The translations under genes were made by a program, and so were the position numbers. The notes under the pieces were generated by a model. That model was not told where the DNA came from and made no database searches. It was given only the letters and a program-made list of their open reading frames with translations. Below are positions 10,356 through 21,709 of a stretch of 64,000 nucleotides of DNA, piece after piece. The stretch comes from Tretioscincus oriximinensis (lineage: Eukaryota > Chordata > Lepidosauria > Squamata > Gymnophthalmidae), in the NCBI GenBank assembly GCA_022410635.1, contig JAJVDF010000297.1:714439-778438 (forward strand). The letters run 5' to 3'. The stretch's first letter is position 1. Each line of letters starts with the position of its first letter.

Positions 10356-11244
10356 AAGCCAAGAGCCACTCTTAAAACCAAAAAATCATCACCATTTATA
10401 TATGAAGCAAGGAACGGGGCATGGAGATCAAAGAAGCTCTGGTTTTTGGATGGGAGAGAACAAGAAAACCACAGAATGAGCTCTCAAAATGAAAGGAATC
10501 CATATGGCTTTAGTCACGGTGCCTCCTGCTGTTATTTCGTAGTGGGCTGTGGTATACCACAAAACAGTTCGATGTACCTGAAAACTACAGGTTCAAGATG
10601 GGAGTAGTGGCTACTGACTAGATGCTGCCATATCTTATTAACGGCAGTGAACTCTTAACAAAAAAGCGGGGTCCCCCCCCAGTGTGCCACTGAAACGATG
10701 ACAGCTTACAGAATTTTAATTGACAGCCTTTTTAAAGCAAAAAGAACATAAGTACTAAGATAAAGATCAGAGAAACCAGAGGGGGCTAGGGTTTGAATAA
10801 ATCTAGTACAGACACTGGAAATACAGATTTTTCTAATTTACGTGGTTTGGATTGTCATGAAAACATGTTGCTCTAATTAAAGAATCATGGTGTTCAAAAT
10901 ATATATTTGTCAAGCATAGTGTTTGGGGGGATGAATGTGGGGGTTCCTCTACATTTCTTCAGCCATAAGCATCTTTTGTTTTCTCTTCCTCTTAAAAACT
11001 CAGTCACTTTGCAAACAGATAGGAAAGTTTCTAGGGGGCTCCATCTCCCACTTGTTGGTGTGAAATAGGAGAAACCTTCCCCCACAGCATACTCCAAACA
11101 CATTGGAAGGAGCATACAGCACAACAGGTTCCCCAAAATGGCCTATTCCAATCTACTGGTAGATTGCAATGACAAGACCTACTGGCTAAATCTAATTTAC
11201 TCAAGCTGAGTTAATTTGGTCCAACTATGAGATAAGGGGGTTAT
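10356..11244. other. Anonymous DNA
   Basis: No assigned repeat. The 96-codon frame starting in the minisatellite shows no domain. Confidence 0.45.
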
Positions 11245-11345
11245 GGCACCACCATAATCAGAGCAAAAGTACCAGATGCAGCCTAGCAACGCGCTTNCAT
11301 AAATTTATAAGAGTCACATAAAGATACAAAAAATTTTGCTGTATA
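11245..11345 (+). repeat. Dispersed segment, copy 1 of a local pair
   Basis: 'cagagcaaaagtaccagatgcagcc' through 'ataaatttataagagtcacataaagata' matches 12150-12250 ('tagagcaaaagcaccctgtgcagc', 'gtaaatttagaatagtcactttaaagaca') in the same orientation, ~900 bp apart. The identity of the parent repeat is unknown. Confidence 0.5.
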
Positions 11346-11717
11346 ACATGGACACAAATTCTCCACTAAGGTAAGTATATGTTCAGAACAAAAATCACAG
11401 AGAATCCCATTCCTGGATATCACTGGGATATCACAACAGAGCTTCTTCCAGCTCTATGCGCAGACAAAAGACAAAAACCATAAAATATAGTTACTACAAT
11501 TCCCAAAAATATATAAAAACTATATACAAATAACATACCTTCCATTCACTTCATATAGTCTTAACAGATATTAGAGTCAAGTAATAGATTACAAATGTGG
11601 CTACCTTAACTTTAAATTCTCTTTGCAGACACTACTGATTAATACTGCAAGCTTAAAAACCAGCTATCATTTGGACCCAACAGAGTGCATTAGCCCTCCC
11701 CTGCCTTTGTCTGACAG

Positions 11718-12050
11718 GAACATAAGAACATAAAAACATAAGAGAAGCCCTGCTGAATCGGGCCGGAGCCCATTTAGTCCAGCATTCTGTCTCACCCAGT
11801 GGCTCACCAATTACACCTGGGCAGTCTGGAATAGAAGAAGGCAAAATATTCAACTGTTCTCGACGCCCTGCAGAAGGCATTTCAGGAATCCTGCCTGTTT
11901 CTCCATCTCAGAGGCAGCATCAAGACATTCATCCTAGTAGCTGTCTATACCCTTGGCTTCCATGAACTTGTCTAATACTGTCTTAAAGCTGTCCATGCTG
12001 GTAACTACTACTACTTCTTCAGGAAGTGAGCAAATCACAGCATGGAGGCC
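11718..12050 (-). mobile_element. CR1-like LINE 3' end, antisense
   Basis: It begins with the inverted tail 'aacataagaacataaaaacataag' and continues 'ccctgctgaatcgggcc...cccatttagtccagcattctgtctcac'. It runs on to 'gaacttgtctaatactgtcttaaagctgtccatgctggtaactactac' and 'gaagtgag'. This is the reverse complement of the CR1-like 3' region at 28800-29112. It lies between the two related segments at 11245 and 12150. Confidence 0.82.
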
Positions 12051-12149
12051 CATGTCACAATCTGGGTAAACATTAATATCTGTACATTAGCATGCATTGT
12101 TACACTATTAAGATGGTTTAACCTTCTTCAAGGAGGTGCATATTGCTAA

Positions 12150-12250
12150 AGCTGATTAGAGCAAAAGCACCCTGTGCAGCTCACAAGTAACACACTTGTG
12201 TAAATTTAGAATAGTCACTTTAAAGACAAAATACTCCAGTAAGACGCCAT
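12150..12250 (+). repeat. Dispersed segment, copy 2 of a local pair
   Basis: Diverged direct copy of 11245-11345. The shared blocks are 'agcaaaag.acc', 'tgcagc', 'taaattta' and 'agtcac..aaaga'. Confidence 0.5.
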
Positions 12251-13539
12251 GTCCATAATCACATGACTCTGGATTAAGTAGTGTTAGCATAAATGTAAAC
12301 CTGATAAATGTAGACCACCATTATTCTTTTTTTTTTTGGTGGTGGGCTCTTAACATATGACTGATTAGCTCTGGTCCCATGCAGACAATATATGCTAATG
12401 AGCTCCTTAAACCAGGTTAGTAAAATTGTGCATAAAGATCTCTTGCAGATNCTGGGTAAAACGGAGCACCTGTTCTATATAAATAAAGGCATATCTTTCG
12501 CCAGGAACAACTCTGATAAACACAATACCCTTCTTATTGCTAACACACAATCCTTGTATATTAATCCATAAAATACACAGTATACTATAATATCACAAAA
12601 TAACATGCAACACAAAAATAATCCTCAGCAACATCTTCAAAATTTGCATGGCAAAGACACGTTCCAGTGATGAGTTCTCTTCTGGCAAATGGTGAAATGC
12701 TTTGGATTATTGATGGCAGTGCTATCTGTTTACATGATAATAGTGTGAACTTAGAGCCAGAAAACTCCAGGGTGCTTATTTTTGACCCAGCGTTAGGCCT
12801 TGTCAGTTTGGCCACTGTACTGCCATCTTTGAAGTTTTGTAAAGGACACTGCTTTCATAATACAGAAATTTAAAATTATATTTGAAGCAATTGTATTTGA
12901 AGCAATATATTTGACCCAATCATTAACTTGCTCTTTGTATAGAGTGGTGGATTCCATTCCTGTTTATTCAAGGAAAAGCAAAATGAGAATAGGAAACAGA
13001 AAACTGTTCTGGATGGAGACTTAGTCCAGATTACACATCTCAGATTAGGGACCTGCTGTTTGAATGTGAAAGTAAACTATGGCAGGTTCCAAGTATGTCC
13101 CTTTTCCAGAATACCATCTTGAATGAAGTCCAGTGCAGAGATCACCAGAGCTTTCCAAGCAGGAAACAAAAGCCCAGTCTGATGTGGGAAACTGCTCATT
13201 TTCCTGGCAAGACGGCCCCACATCAAANCTCCATCTTGACTTTCCTTAATCACTCACCTTAACCTATTGACTCCTAAGCAGGCAGACACAGTAAAGCAAT
13301 TGAACCTCCTGGATGATGTAAATAGTTATATTAGTATCGAAGAAATGCTGTGTGCATTGATGTGAGGGAAGAAAGGCCCAGGGGAAAAATATGATGCTCA
13401 GCAAAGTTGATATATGCAGAAGAGAAAGCCCAAAGCAATGTTAAGAAGTTTCTGAAATATTCTCTTGTAAGAGTGACATTGTGGGAGGCATTTCATGTTG
13501 AGGTTTTTTTCCTTTCTCTCAGACTCTAATTTGACAAAA
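12251..13539. other. Anonymous DNA
   Basis: About 1.3 kb with no assigned repeat. A T-run lies near 12328-12338. The overlapping opposite-strand frames at 12585-12873 show no family features. Confidence 0.5.
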
Positions 13540-13620
13540 TTAACAAAAATAAAAATATCAAAATTTATTTTAATAACAAAACTAGAGCTCTCANGGTGGG
13601 TTACAACAAGCCAAGCAATA
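13540..13620 (-). mobile_element. Possible L2-like LINE tail, antisense
   Basis: 'aaaatttattttaataacaaaactagagctctca.ggtgggttacaac' has the layout of inverted L2-type 3' ends in this window (compare 21526-21625): an AT-rich run, then 'ctca.ggtgg.ttacaa'. It is short and diverged. Confidence 0.35.
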
Positions 13621-14447
13621 GCAGGGTCTAAAAACTGGGGAGCAGGTGAGTCGTTTTCATAGGCCTGGGTGAATAGATGTAAGATTTGAATCTATAGAAG
13701 GGCTTTTCTTCATTGTATTTGGGAATCTGTCCATGCTTTTAAAAAAAATCTGTGGCCCTGATGTTTCCATTTTCAAATAACTATAAAAGACGAGTCGTGT
13801 TTATTGAATAATTTACTGTATATATAATTTACAGACTGGCGCTCTTTGCCCTCTGCTCCTTCATTGAAGTGAGGGATAGCAGATCAAAGGCATTATAATG
13901 CCATTCATTAGTGAGGACACTACAGCACAGGCCAAGCAGGTAAACCCGAGTGCCCTGACCATAAAGGAGAGAAGCCTGAGTAATTTGTTGTAATGCACAA
14001 AGATGGATAGCTAAATGCATGCCTCACACAAAATTATACATCTTGCTTGAAAGCAAATTGCACAGCTCTAATCAAGGCACACAGCTCAAGCAAGAAGAAA
14101 TTGGGCCATAATTGTTTTCTCAGAAGAGAACAAAGAAGTCAAAAGAGCAGCCAATATGTCACTTTGAAGATTTCAAGAACCTTGAAGAGGTAGAGAAAAG
14201 AGCTCTTTTGTTCCTAGTTCCAGGGTGATGAAAATACAGCAGTCTATTTGCTTTCCGGACATTGTGTTCTTTTTAAGAAGCGTTGGAGAAAGCAACTATT
14301 ATTGTGGCTCCTGTGGGGACCGAGCTGATTTTTGAGGCAGGAATAGCTAGGAACCCAGACGGCGAGGTTTTCTCTTCCCATGAATAAAGTGATTTGAAAT
14401 ACTCCCTCTGCCCCAAAGCTTGGTAATTAAGTTGTGGTGGTAACATC
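13621..14447. other. Anonymous DNA
   Basis: No recognised repeat or coding frame. Confidence 0.5.
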
Positions 14448-14665
14448 TAGAATCATAAAATCATATTGTGGTGAGCAANCTCTAGGGTAATCAGGTCCAA
14501 CCCCCTACTCAATGGCAGTCCAGCCCCTGTTTAAGACTTCCATTGAAGGAAACTTTACCATCATCTGGGGCACCCTATTCCACTGGTTGATTGGCTTTAA
14601 ACGTTTTTTCTAATATCTGTATCTNTTCCTTTGCACTTTCATCCTATTGCTTCTGTTTCCTTTTC
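14448..14665 (-). mobile_element. CR1 LINE 3' end, antisense
   Basis: It starts 'tagaatcataaaatcat', the inverse of the CR1 tail unit ATTCTATG. It continues 'ctctagggtaatcaggtccaacccc', the inverse of 'ggacctgatgaccctagag' seen at 60988-61020. Further on are 'agacttccattgaaggaa' and 'ccctattccactggttgat', inverses of CR1 3' UTR and C-terminal blocks. Divergence is high, so this is an old copy. Confidence 0.8.
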
Positions 14666-14724
14666 AAACAAAGTAAAAATAGGGCTATTCCCTTTGCACT
14701 ATGACAGCTGTTATCTTTTCTCCT

Positions 14725-15089
14725 CCTAGGCTCAGAGGTGGAGCCAGGGTCCCAGGGACCCAGGGCTTAAGACTGAAGGGCCACCTTCCCACCTTAGTTC
14801 CTACCTTATGTTTTAAAGTCTTCAGCGATGCACAGTGAGTCTTCCAGCTGATTATCCCCCCCCCCTCCCGTGCACCAATAAGCATTGCTGGATGATCACT
14901 GATTACTGCTTGTTGGCGCGCATGGCATTATCAATTGAAAGACTCACCATGTGTTGCTGAAGACTTTAAAATGTAAGGTAGGAACCAGGGTGGATCGATG
15001 GGAGGGCCCAGCATTGCCGGGGGTACTTGGTAATGGTCAGGCCTCCAGGACCCCGATTGCCCCACCCTGGAAATGCCTGTGCCCAGGCT
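14725..15089. mobile_element. Foldback hAT-like element
   Basis: The element is about 14733-15081. Long internal arms pair: 'ttcctaccttatgttttaaagtcttcagc' with 'gatgcacagtgagtctt' (14798-14843) against 'gactcaccatgtgttgctgaagac' and 'tttaaaatgtaaggtaggaa' (14941-14984). The outer ends are weaker inverses (CAGAGGTGGAGCCAGGGT versus CACAGGCATTTCCAGGGT). The flanks CCTAGGCT (14725-14732) and CCCAGGCT (15082-15089) agree at 7 of 8 bases, which fits an aged hAT target duplication. A C9 run lies in the loop. No coding capacity. Confidence 0.7.
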
Positions 15090-15094
15090 CCATT

Positions 15095-15717
15095 TAGACA
15101 GTTTCAATAATATGCTTACAAGTTGCTACAACTCAAGGAATTCTTCAAAGATTATGACACTGCACAAGACAACAACTCACAATAATCATTTCCATCATCA
15201 CAACTGAACAACTATTATACCAATATGTAGCAGAACACCTCCCAGAATTATAAAAAAGAGGAACTGCATGGAATTAGATTTTTTATATTCAATGCTTCTG
15301 TCCACATGCCCAAATAGAGATAATCAATAAGCAATTTAAGTTACAATACAATCTCAGTGGAAAGGAACAGAAAGCCATGCACAGCCTAAGGAACAACTAA
15401 TATCATCAGAGAGGCTGATAAAGGAAGAGCTGTGGTCCTCATGAACAAATCTGACTACACACAGGAGGCCAAGAGGCAACAATCTAACCCCACAACCCTA
15501 CCTAAAGATCCCACAGAGAAATACTGTAAGGAATTACAGACATTACCTATGAAGTTTCCCATAGAAGTATGTATCCTGATACAAATGGATACACTGCAGG
15601 AGACCTGACAAGGTTCCTTCTATCTACTACCCAAAATATGAAAATATGTGCCTATGAAAGCTCATATCCATCTACCTTTCTCCTGTTAGTCTCCAAGTGC
15701 TATAAGCCCCCTTGCTG
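15095..15717 (+). mobile_element. Penelope-like element, N-terminal/RT fragment
   Basis: One frame through 15414-15630 reads 'ADKGRAVVLMNKSDYTQEAKRQ' (key residues ADKG..VV.MNK..Y..EA), then 'DPTEKY' and, at 15618-15635, 'FYLLPKI' followed by a stop and K. Penelope-like reverse transcriptases carry 'ADKG...V.M....Y..E', '.dPT..' and 'FY.LPKIHK' in this order and spacing. The H of LPKIHK is replaced by a stop. In-frame stops also lie near 15392 and 15609. Directly after it, 15648-15717 switches to 'cctatgaaagctcat' and 'ctgttagtctccaag', the tail motif also seen at 4941-4985. The copy is truncated before the RT catalytic core and is inactive. Confidence 0.72.
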
Positions 15718-16108
15718 GACCCAGGAAAAGGTAGGCAGCATGAACTGTTATAGACAAGCCAATTTATTCAGATGTAAGTTTCACTTATTATGTTTTTAAC
15801 AGGAAATTAAAGAGCTATAAAACATTAATTAAGCTTTATCCTGATTTATGGCTAATCATATTTTAAAAATGCAAAATTAACCATACATAACAAACTGGGG
15901 AAAAACAAACTCTAGTCCCTCTTCATACCTACCTTAAGGAATTCAAAGTTCGTGGAGGAACCCCTTGGTTCAGGATTTGCAATCTTGCAAAGCTGGGAAG
16001 AATTGTGACAACCTATCCCATCCCAGTATCCACCACTGACTCCAAAAGCTAGGTCAACTTTGGAGCTGGCATACCCAGCACAATTAGCACATTTCTTTCC
16101 GAACATAA
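15718..16108. other. Anonymous DNA
   Basis: No recognised repeat lies between the Penelope and L1-like fragments. Confidence 0.45.
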
Positions 16109-16380
16109 ATTGACTATCTTGGCATGGATGTCAGCAAACAGGATTATATACTCATATGGTTTGGGAATGTCACATGGTATGGGGATATGGAAAAAGGTCC
16201 AAGAAGAAATAAATAATATGTTAAATATTCAGATCATTGGAAGATGATATACAAATAAAATAGCAATAATGCNTGCAGACCAAAATAACCTCCAATCAGT
16301 AGAAGAAAAAGAAATAGTGGAAAAAATTAATAGCATGTGCACAAATATAGTTCTAGTAGGAGGGTGAAAAGATAATTATG
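16109..16380 (+). mobile_element. L1-like LINE, ORF2 C-terminal fragment
   Basis: Frame translation at 16114-16170 gives 'WHGCQQTGLYTHMVWECHMV', matching the L1 ORF2 C-terminal pattern 'CWRC...GT..H..W.C'. After a +1 shift, 16188-16235 reads 'WKKVQEEINNMLNIQI', matching 'FW..V..EI..IL'. The first Cys of the zinc-knuckle-like motif is lost (W-H-G-C). It continues AT-rich to about 16380 and has no intact frame. It is the only L1-type fragment I recognise in the window. Confidence 0.7.
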
Positions 16381-17818
16381 TTATCAATAGAAATAGTGAA
16401 TTGTCATATTAATAATGCAAATAATATGGTTAATGTTAATGTGTGAACAAAAATGGTGGGTAGTAAAGATATATTTAGAAAATAAACTTAGGAGTGAAAA
16501 TGAAAAATGAAAGTTAGACTCATCTTTTCAATGTAATATTTTCACAGGCGCAAACATTAACACGGAATGGAAAACACTTTAAATTGATCCAAACTGAACC
16601 NGATTTGTATGCCTAATTTCACATTGATATCCACTCCATATTAAGAGTCTACATAGCACACGGGTCGACGGCAGAATCCCTCCCACTGTAACTGCAGAGG
16701 GGGGAGAGGCAGCANCTGTTCAATGGCGCACTTCTTGTTTGCACTCGGGAGGTGCTTCAGTCCCCTACTCCCCTATGTTTCCCGCCTCTCACCCACTTTG
16801 CTAAGATCTGAAATAAGGCCCAAAGGTGACAGTGGGGAAAAATCAGCCAGACTTGGTAACTCCTTTGGCAAGATACAGGGAGGCCTTGCAGGGTAGCCAG
16901 GAAGAAGAAAGGGTCTGGTCAAAACAAGAAACTTTTCCAACCCTTCAGGGCCCCAATCCATTTCAGGAGTGACTGGGATGGTTGTTCAATGCCAATATTG
17001 CACAGGCTGCTGAGATGGTGGAGGGCAGTTCAGTGGTGCCCGGGAGAAGAATGCAGAGCATGTTGTTTTGCGAAGTCTTTGACAACAAGGGATTGGGTAG
17101 ATCTGCATCATTGCCATCAAATCCAGTCCTTTTTGTATGTCCCCCCCTCCTTCCACCCTCCCTAGCGAAAAATAAAAAGAGATTGCGTTTTGGAGTGTGT
17201 GATGCTCAAAAGGAGCTCTGCACAGAATGGTGGTCAGGAAGAACTGGCTGAAAATATTACACATGNAGCCATCCAGCCCAGGAACAGTCCTTTCCCTAAT
17301 AGACCGAGGCTCCTGTCTCATCACAGTTGAGTGNGAGTCTGAGACAGGAGCATCCGCATACATGAGAGTGGCTATGCGAATGGCAAAAAACAAGTGGTGA
17401 CGGAATTAGGCCATGAACTTCGTAGCAGAAACAAATGGGGTGCGTATTGAGAGAAGCAGAAGCATTTCGGAGTTGGTTTTTATGGTAATACAATATGGCT
17501 ATGCAGTTGTGCCAGTGTTAAGGGGCAATGCAAATGCAGCCACAATGATGTAAGTAGTAAGTAATCTTTGTGGGAAGAAGGGAGTGAAGAGGAGAAAAAG
17601 TAAAAATTGCCAAGTGGGGTTTTTTTAGGCAAAGTGTTGTATAATTGAAGAAAAATAAATAAAGCTTGCTTGACATTAAAAAAAAACACCTGGCACAGAA
17701 CTTTTCAAAGCTGGGAAATATTCCTTGCTTTCAGTGTTTCTGAAGGCCCTGCTTCTGTGGCAGTCCCAGTTGTGCTGCCCAAATTGCCTTCACATACCTG
17801 GACAGGAAGCTTTGGTAC
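16381..17818. other. Anonymous DNA, partly GC-richer
   Basis: 16640-17180 is richer in G+C than its surroundings and has C-rich runs. Frames of up to 135 codons here are opposite-strand shadows without domain features. A short A-run lies at 17679-17686. I cannot assign a repeat family. Confidence 0.45.
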
Positions 17819-17905
17819 ACAAGAACATAAGAACACTACAGGAATCCTACTGAATCGGGCCAGAATCCATTTAGCCCAGCATTCCTTTGCCTCACTTCAT
17901 GGACC
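17819..17905 (-). mobile_element. CR1-like LINE 3' tip, antisense
   Basis: 'acaagaacataagaacactacaggaatcctactgaatcgggccagaatccatttagcccagcattc' is the reverse complement of the CR1-like 3' terminus, with the (TTCTTATG) tail inverted at the left edge. Confidence 0.75.
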
Positions 17906-18231
17906 TTCCTGCTACCTCCTTCTTTGTTTCAACTAAGTGAGGGGCCATTATTTAGCCAGGGAAACCTAATGGTTCCACAGGGAGCACACCAGGTGCCTGA
18001 GCAAATGGTTTCTTAAGAAGCGAGCTGCAGGCCAGACCAAATGGTTCTAAAGGCTGGATCCGGCCCCAGTCCTTAGATCCCCATCCCTGCCTTAGAGAAT
18101 GGAGCTTGCCCACTTTAATCCTGCATCTGTAGGGGAAGAAAAGGAGCAGCTGATGAAGGTGAATCTGTCTATCTTGGCTTAGGCTTAGGGAACAATATCC
18201 TCTTCCCAAGGAGGCACTGTTGTCGTATTTT
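17906..18231. other. Anonymous DNA
   Basis: No family recognised. The minus-strand 142-codon frame overlapping 17952-18380 has no domain. Confidence 0.4.
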
Positions 18232-18297
18232 TCTGTGATCTGCTCAGACTGTTGGATGTGGAATGGGATATAAATATATTTATTTTTTATAAATATC
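18232..18297 (+). mobile_element. Possible L2-like LINE tail
   Basis: 'ctgtgatctgctcagactgttggatgtggaatgggatataaatatatttattttt' has the L2-type 3' end layout (a 'gatctgcccagagc...gggatataaata' tail). Short and diverged. Confidence 0.35.
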
Positions 18298-19870
18298 AGC
18301 ACCCCTCCACCCAAAGAATATCCTTCAGAATGAGGTCTTACTTGTTCAATTGCTCCTGAACTGCATTCCTTCGCTTGCATTTCTTGTCTTGTTTTGTTGA
18401 TGTGGGGGGAAAAAGACTAGAGGCTGACTGAAGTATTGGCAGCCTGTTCTGCTTCAGACTTCTTTGCCTCTAGGAATATTTAATGCTTGTTTAGCACTTC
18501 AAATTCTCTTTGCTTCAAGTGTTCCAGATAGAAACAGTGTTCTGCACAAGCTGGCAATCTCCCACAATCTGCTACATGTAAGGTTTTAGCAGGTGCTTTT
18601 AAGAGAGCGGCTTAAAAAAATTGGAATGGAAGGCAGTGATGTGGGAACGGCATACTTGGTGAATTTCTGCCTAGCATGCAATTCCTGGGCTCAAAACCTG
18701 TCTTGCAGGGGAAGAGATGCAATTTTACTTTTAAGTTCTGTGTGCATAAAGGACCGTCATTTCTTTTCCAGTTGCACATGCCACAAGAATTGCAGAAATC
18801 ATGCGACTTGCAAGGAATAAATTGAAGCTGAGGCTGCAGCTGTTATTGTAAAGCATCTGGGCCCCTTTGTGTGTATGAGAGGAAACCTATTCCTTTATTC
18901 TAAACCTTTGGCACAGTTGAAACCATATTTCTTTCAAAGATAAGGTTTATCTTGCCGGCAAGATGGTCTCTCTCTTCACTCACTCTCTTGCGTAAATCAA
19001 AAATGGGTCCGCTGAAGTCCTGGCTTTAAATTGATGCATGTGAATGAATAAAGAGCATTAGATTCTTAATCCTCATGTGACTTTCTGTTTATTCTTGAGT
19101 TGATTTAGTTCCTCAGAATGGGCCCTTTAAAGGGGTTCAGCTGGAATAAACAACAGGCCCACTTGCCTTCCATTGGCAACGTAAAGCTACATAAATAAAA
19201 TGCAAATTTTGGAGTCTGGCTTATGTTATAGTCTTGCATGCACATTTCTTTTTGGGTGGCTTGCTTTATTTGTTCCACTAATTATCACTGAAGTGTGATG
19301 TACAGGGTGGGTTAACGTAATATCAAATAACTAGGAGTCCATGGCAGATGTTATGGTTTAAGGAACAGAGCAGAGAAATAACAGAATTCTTTCATTTCTC
19401 TGAACTTCTGAAATATAATACTTATTGGAATATATCTGTACAATCACCATTAATCTTCAACTGGAATAGAAAAAGAAAAAAATATCATTTTTCCTCTTCT
19501 TTCCTTTTCAAGAATTGTTAATAGTTTCTATTTCACTTCCTCCTGAATTGTTTTTACTTTATTTTTGTCCCAAAGTTAACCAAAGATGAATAAAATCTGT
19601 TATTTCGGACTCAGTTCAAACATACAATATAAACTATGGGGGGAAAATGCATGCAAAAGCTGTGTGAATACATTTCTTCTTTCTGTTTTTTTATTTTTTA
19701 CTAAAGCTCCTCATAGTGAATCTTATGTGCTTAGATAAACACATGAACCATTTCAGAAAGTATATCTTTGGGGGGAGGAAGTTGAAGGCTCAAAGTGAAT
19801 TCAACTTGCTTCAAGCTATAGAAGAAGTGTTGTGAAATTGTTGTGTAAAAGTGCTTGTTAAAAGTGAATT
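18298..19870. other. Repeat-poor anonymous DNA
   Basis: About 1.6 kb without a recognised repeat, AT-rich, with no supported exon. It is one of the cleaner non-repetitive stretches in the window. Confidence 0.5.
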
Positions 19871-20162
19871 GAAGGTATTTTATAAATAACTAGCTGCCTG
19901 GCTACAAAATTGTGCTCTGTGTTTTCCCCACCTCTCTCTATCTTCACCTCCATCTCTCCTCTCAGACCCCACTGCATCCCTCCTCCCTCCCTTTCCTCCT
20001 ACCTCAATCCTCCTGGCCGCTTGCCAGTGCTGGGGCCCCCACTGCAGGAAACCCAGAGACTTCCCAGGAACAGTTAGTGGGCACGGAGCTGCCTCCGTCC
20101 CGCCAAAACCCAAACATTGGGCGCATTTATTACTAGAGTATCTCATGCTATCCTTACTAAAA
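19871..20162. other. Pyrimidine- and GC-rich anonymous segment
   Basis: 19925-20030 is strongly C/T-biased on the plus strand ('cctctctctatcttcacctccatctctcctctc' and similar), then a GC-rich stretch to 20110. The opposite-strand frames are a by-product of the bias. No family assigned. Confidence 0.45.
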
Positions 20163-20234
20163 AAAATGATCTAGGATGGGATTGACAAGGCAACAGTTAG
20201 ATGCATTCAAAACTGACTTTGGAAAAATGTATCA

Positions 20235-20765
20235 AGTGGGATTAGACTGACCAGATTTTCTGAGACCCAAACTGGGGTAATTACTATTAATGCTAATTTG
20301 CACATTCATAAATATGCAAACTACCCATCAACATGCATTCCCTTCCAAAATTCCCGCCCAAGAAATCTGAGAATTTTTTGAATACATCAGAATTTTTTTT
20401 TTACTGTGGGGAAGGTGCCTTCAGAAGCTGGCCCCAGTTGCCAGGACCCCCTAGTGGTGGTGCNGGTTTTTTAAAAAANANATATATNTTTTTTAAGTGT
20501 GTGAGAAAGTTTTAAAGTGTGTGAGAATTTTTATTTTTTACTAAGAGGGGGATGCCTTCAGGAGCTGGTCTCAGATGCCAGAGCCCCCTAGTGGTGCAGC
20601 AGTGAATTTTTTCAAAAAAATATTACATTTTTTTTTTCAAAATAAATTTTAATTTTTTTTCCTCAGCAAAAAACTGGGGAAATGCCCCCCCCGGAGGGCG
20701 GGGTAGACACTCCCAAACNGGGTTGCCCCCCCAAAAGGGGGGCATCTGGTCAGCCTAAGTGGGAT
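20235..20765. mobile_element. hAT-like MITE, GGCTGACCAGAT family, long subtype
   Basis: The element is 20243-20757 (515 bp), with ends TAGACTGACCAGAT and ATCTGGTCAGCCTA. It has a perfect 8-bp target duplication AGTGGGAT (20235-20242, 20758-20765) inside the CR1 LINE. Next to the left end is a decayed version of the AT palindrome 'atttgcatattcatg...' (20293-20320). The middle has two related blocks, each with 'tgccttcagaagctgg'- or 'tgccttcaggagctgg'-like sequence and 'cccctagtggtg' (20417-20462 and 20550-20598), separated by A/T runs. The right end carries C8/G6 runs. The 45911 copy is a deletion derivative in the opposite orientation. Non-coding. Confidence 0.9.
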
Positions 20766-21525
20766 ACCACAAGATTGTGTCCTAAGCCCAGTGATGTTTA
20801 ATTTTTTTTATATAAATGATTTAGATGTGGGAATTGAAGGAAACTGACTAAATTTGCCAGTGATACAAAGCCAGAAAGAGTTGGTTATACTAAAGAGGAT
20901 TCAAAAAGTTCTACACAAGCTTGAACAATGGGCTCAAACTAATAGAATGATATTTAACAGGGAGAATTGGAAGGTCCTATATTTGGGCAAGAAAAATGAA
21001 AATAGCACATGTGGGAGGAATCTGCCTGAGCAACAGCTCATGTCTGTACTGGTATATGATAGATTAAACATGAGTCAATAGTAGGAAGCAGCTGCAAAAT
21101 TGGCAATCCTGGGGTGTATTGAGGGGAACATAGACTCTAGAATATGTGAAGTAATTATTCCCCTCTACACTACTTTGGTTGGACCACACTTATAGTACAG
21201 GATTCAATTATAGGCACCCTAATAAACTAGATCAACTTCAAAAGATACTGATAAAGATGGTGAATCATCTGGAAACCATGTCCCATGGGCTGTTGCAGAG
21301 CAGCTTCGTTCTACTTGGCACACGGAAGGACTAGAAACAATGGGATGAAACTGATACAGATTAGAAATACATATTTTAAAAATCCTGACTGATAAGGGTG
21401 ATAAACCACAGAAATAGGTTGCCATAGGAGGTGGTATGTTCCCCTTCATTGGAAATCTTCAAACAGAGGATGGGCAGCAATCTGCTGGGATGATTTAGTG
21501 AATCCTGCATTGAGTAGAAGGGTTA

Positions 21526-21625
21526 TTTATTTATTTAAATTTCTATACCATCCTTTATCCGAAAGTCTCAAGACGGTTAACAATAAAAACAAATTAACAG
21601 ATTAAAACAGCAGTATCTAAAAGTA
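21526..21625 (-). mobile_element. L2-like LINE 3' tail, antisense, inside CR1
   Basis: 'ttatttatttatttaaatttctataccatcctttatcc' followed by 'gtctcaagacggttaacaataaaaac' is the reverse complement of an L2-type 3' end. It breaks the CR1 between 'gagtagaaggg' and 'gtagggacccaatgacc', positions that are adjacent in the uninterrupted CR1 at 60970-61005. Confidence 0.8.
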
Positions 21626-21709
21626 GGGACCCAATGACCGTGGAGGTTGCTTCCAACTCTATGCTTCTATGCTTCTGTATTATATTAATTTGAACCCCAG
21701 ATCATATAT

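Larger units (their letters stand above)
20163..21685 (+). mobile_element. CR1 LINE 3' part, interrupted by a MITE and an L2 tail
   Basis: The CR1 ORF2 end runs from the RT motif at 20759-20830 ('GIPQDCVLSPVMFN', the VPQGSVLGPxLFN block) to 'KFASDTK' at 20850-20870, where the FADD catalytic motif reads FASD. It continues through 'RIQKVLHKLEQWAQTNRMIFNREN' and 'LGKKN' to the C-terminal and 3' UTR blocks, and ends with tail units 'ctatgcttctatgcttctg' at 21659-21677. The pre-insertion sequence 20163-20242 ends 'caagtgggat', duplicated at 20758. A 515-bp hAT-like MITE (20243-20757) and an antisense L2 tail (about 21526-21625) are inserted. Frameshifts and stops are frequent. Confidence 0.88.
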
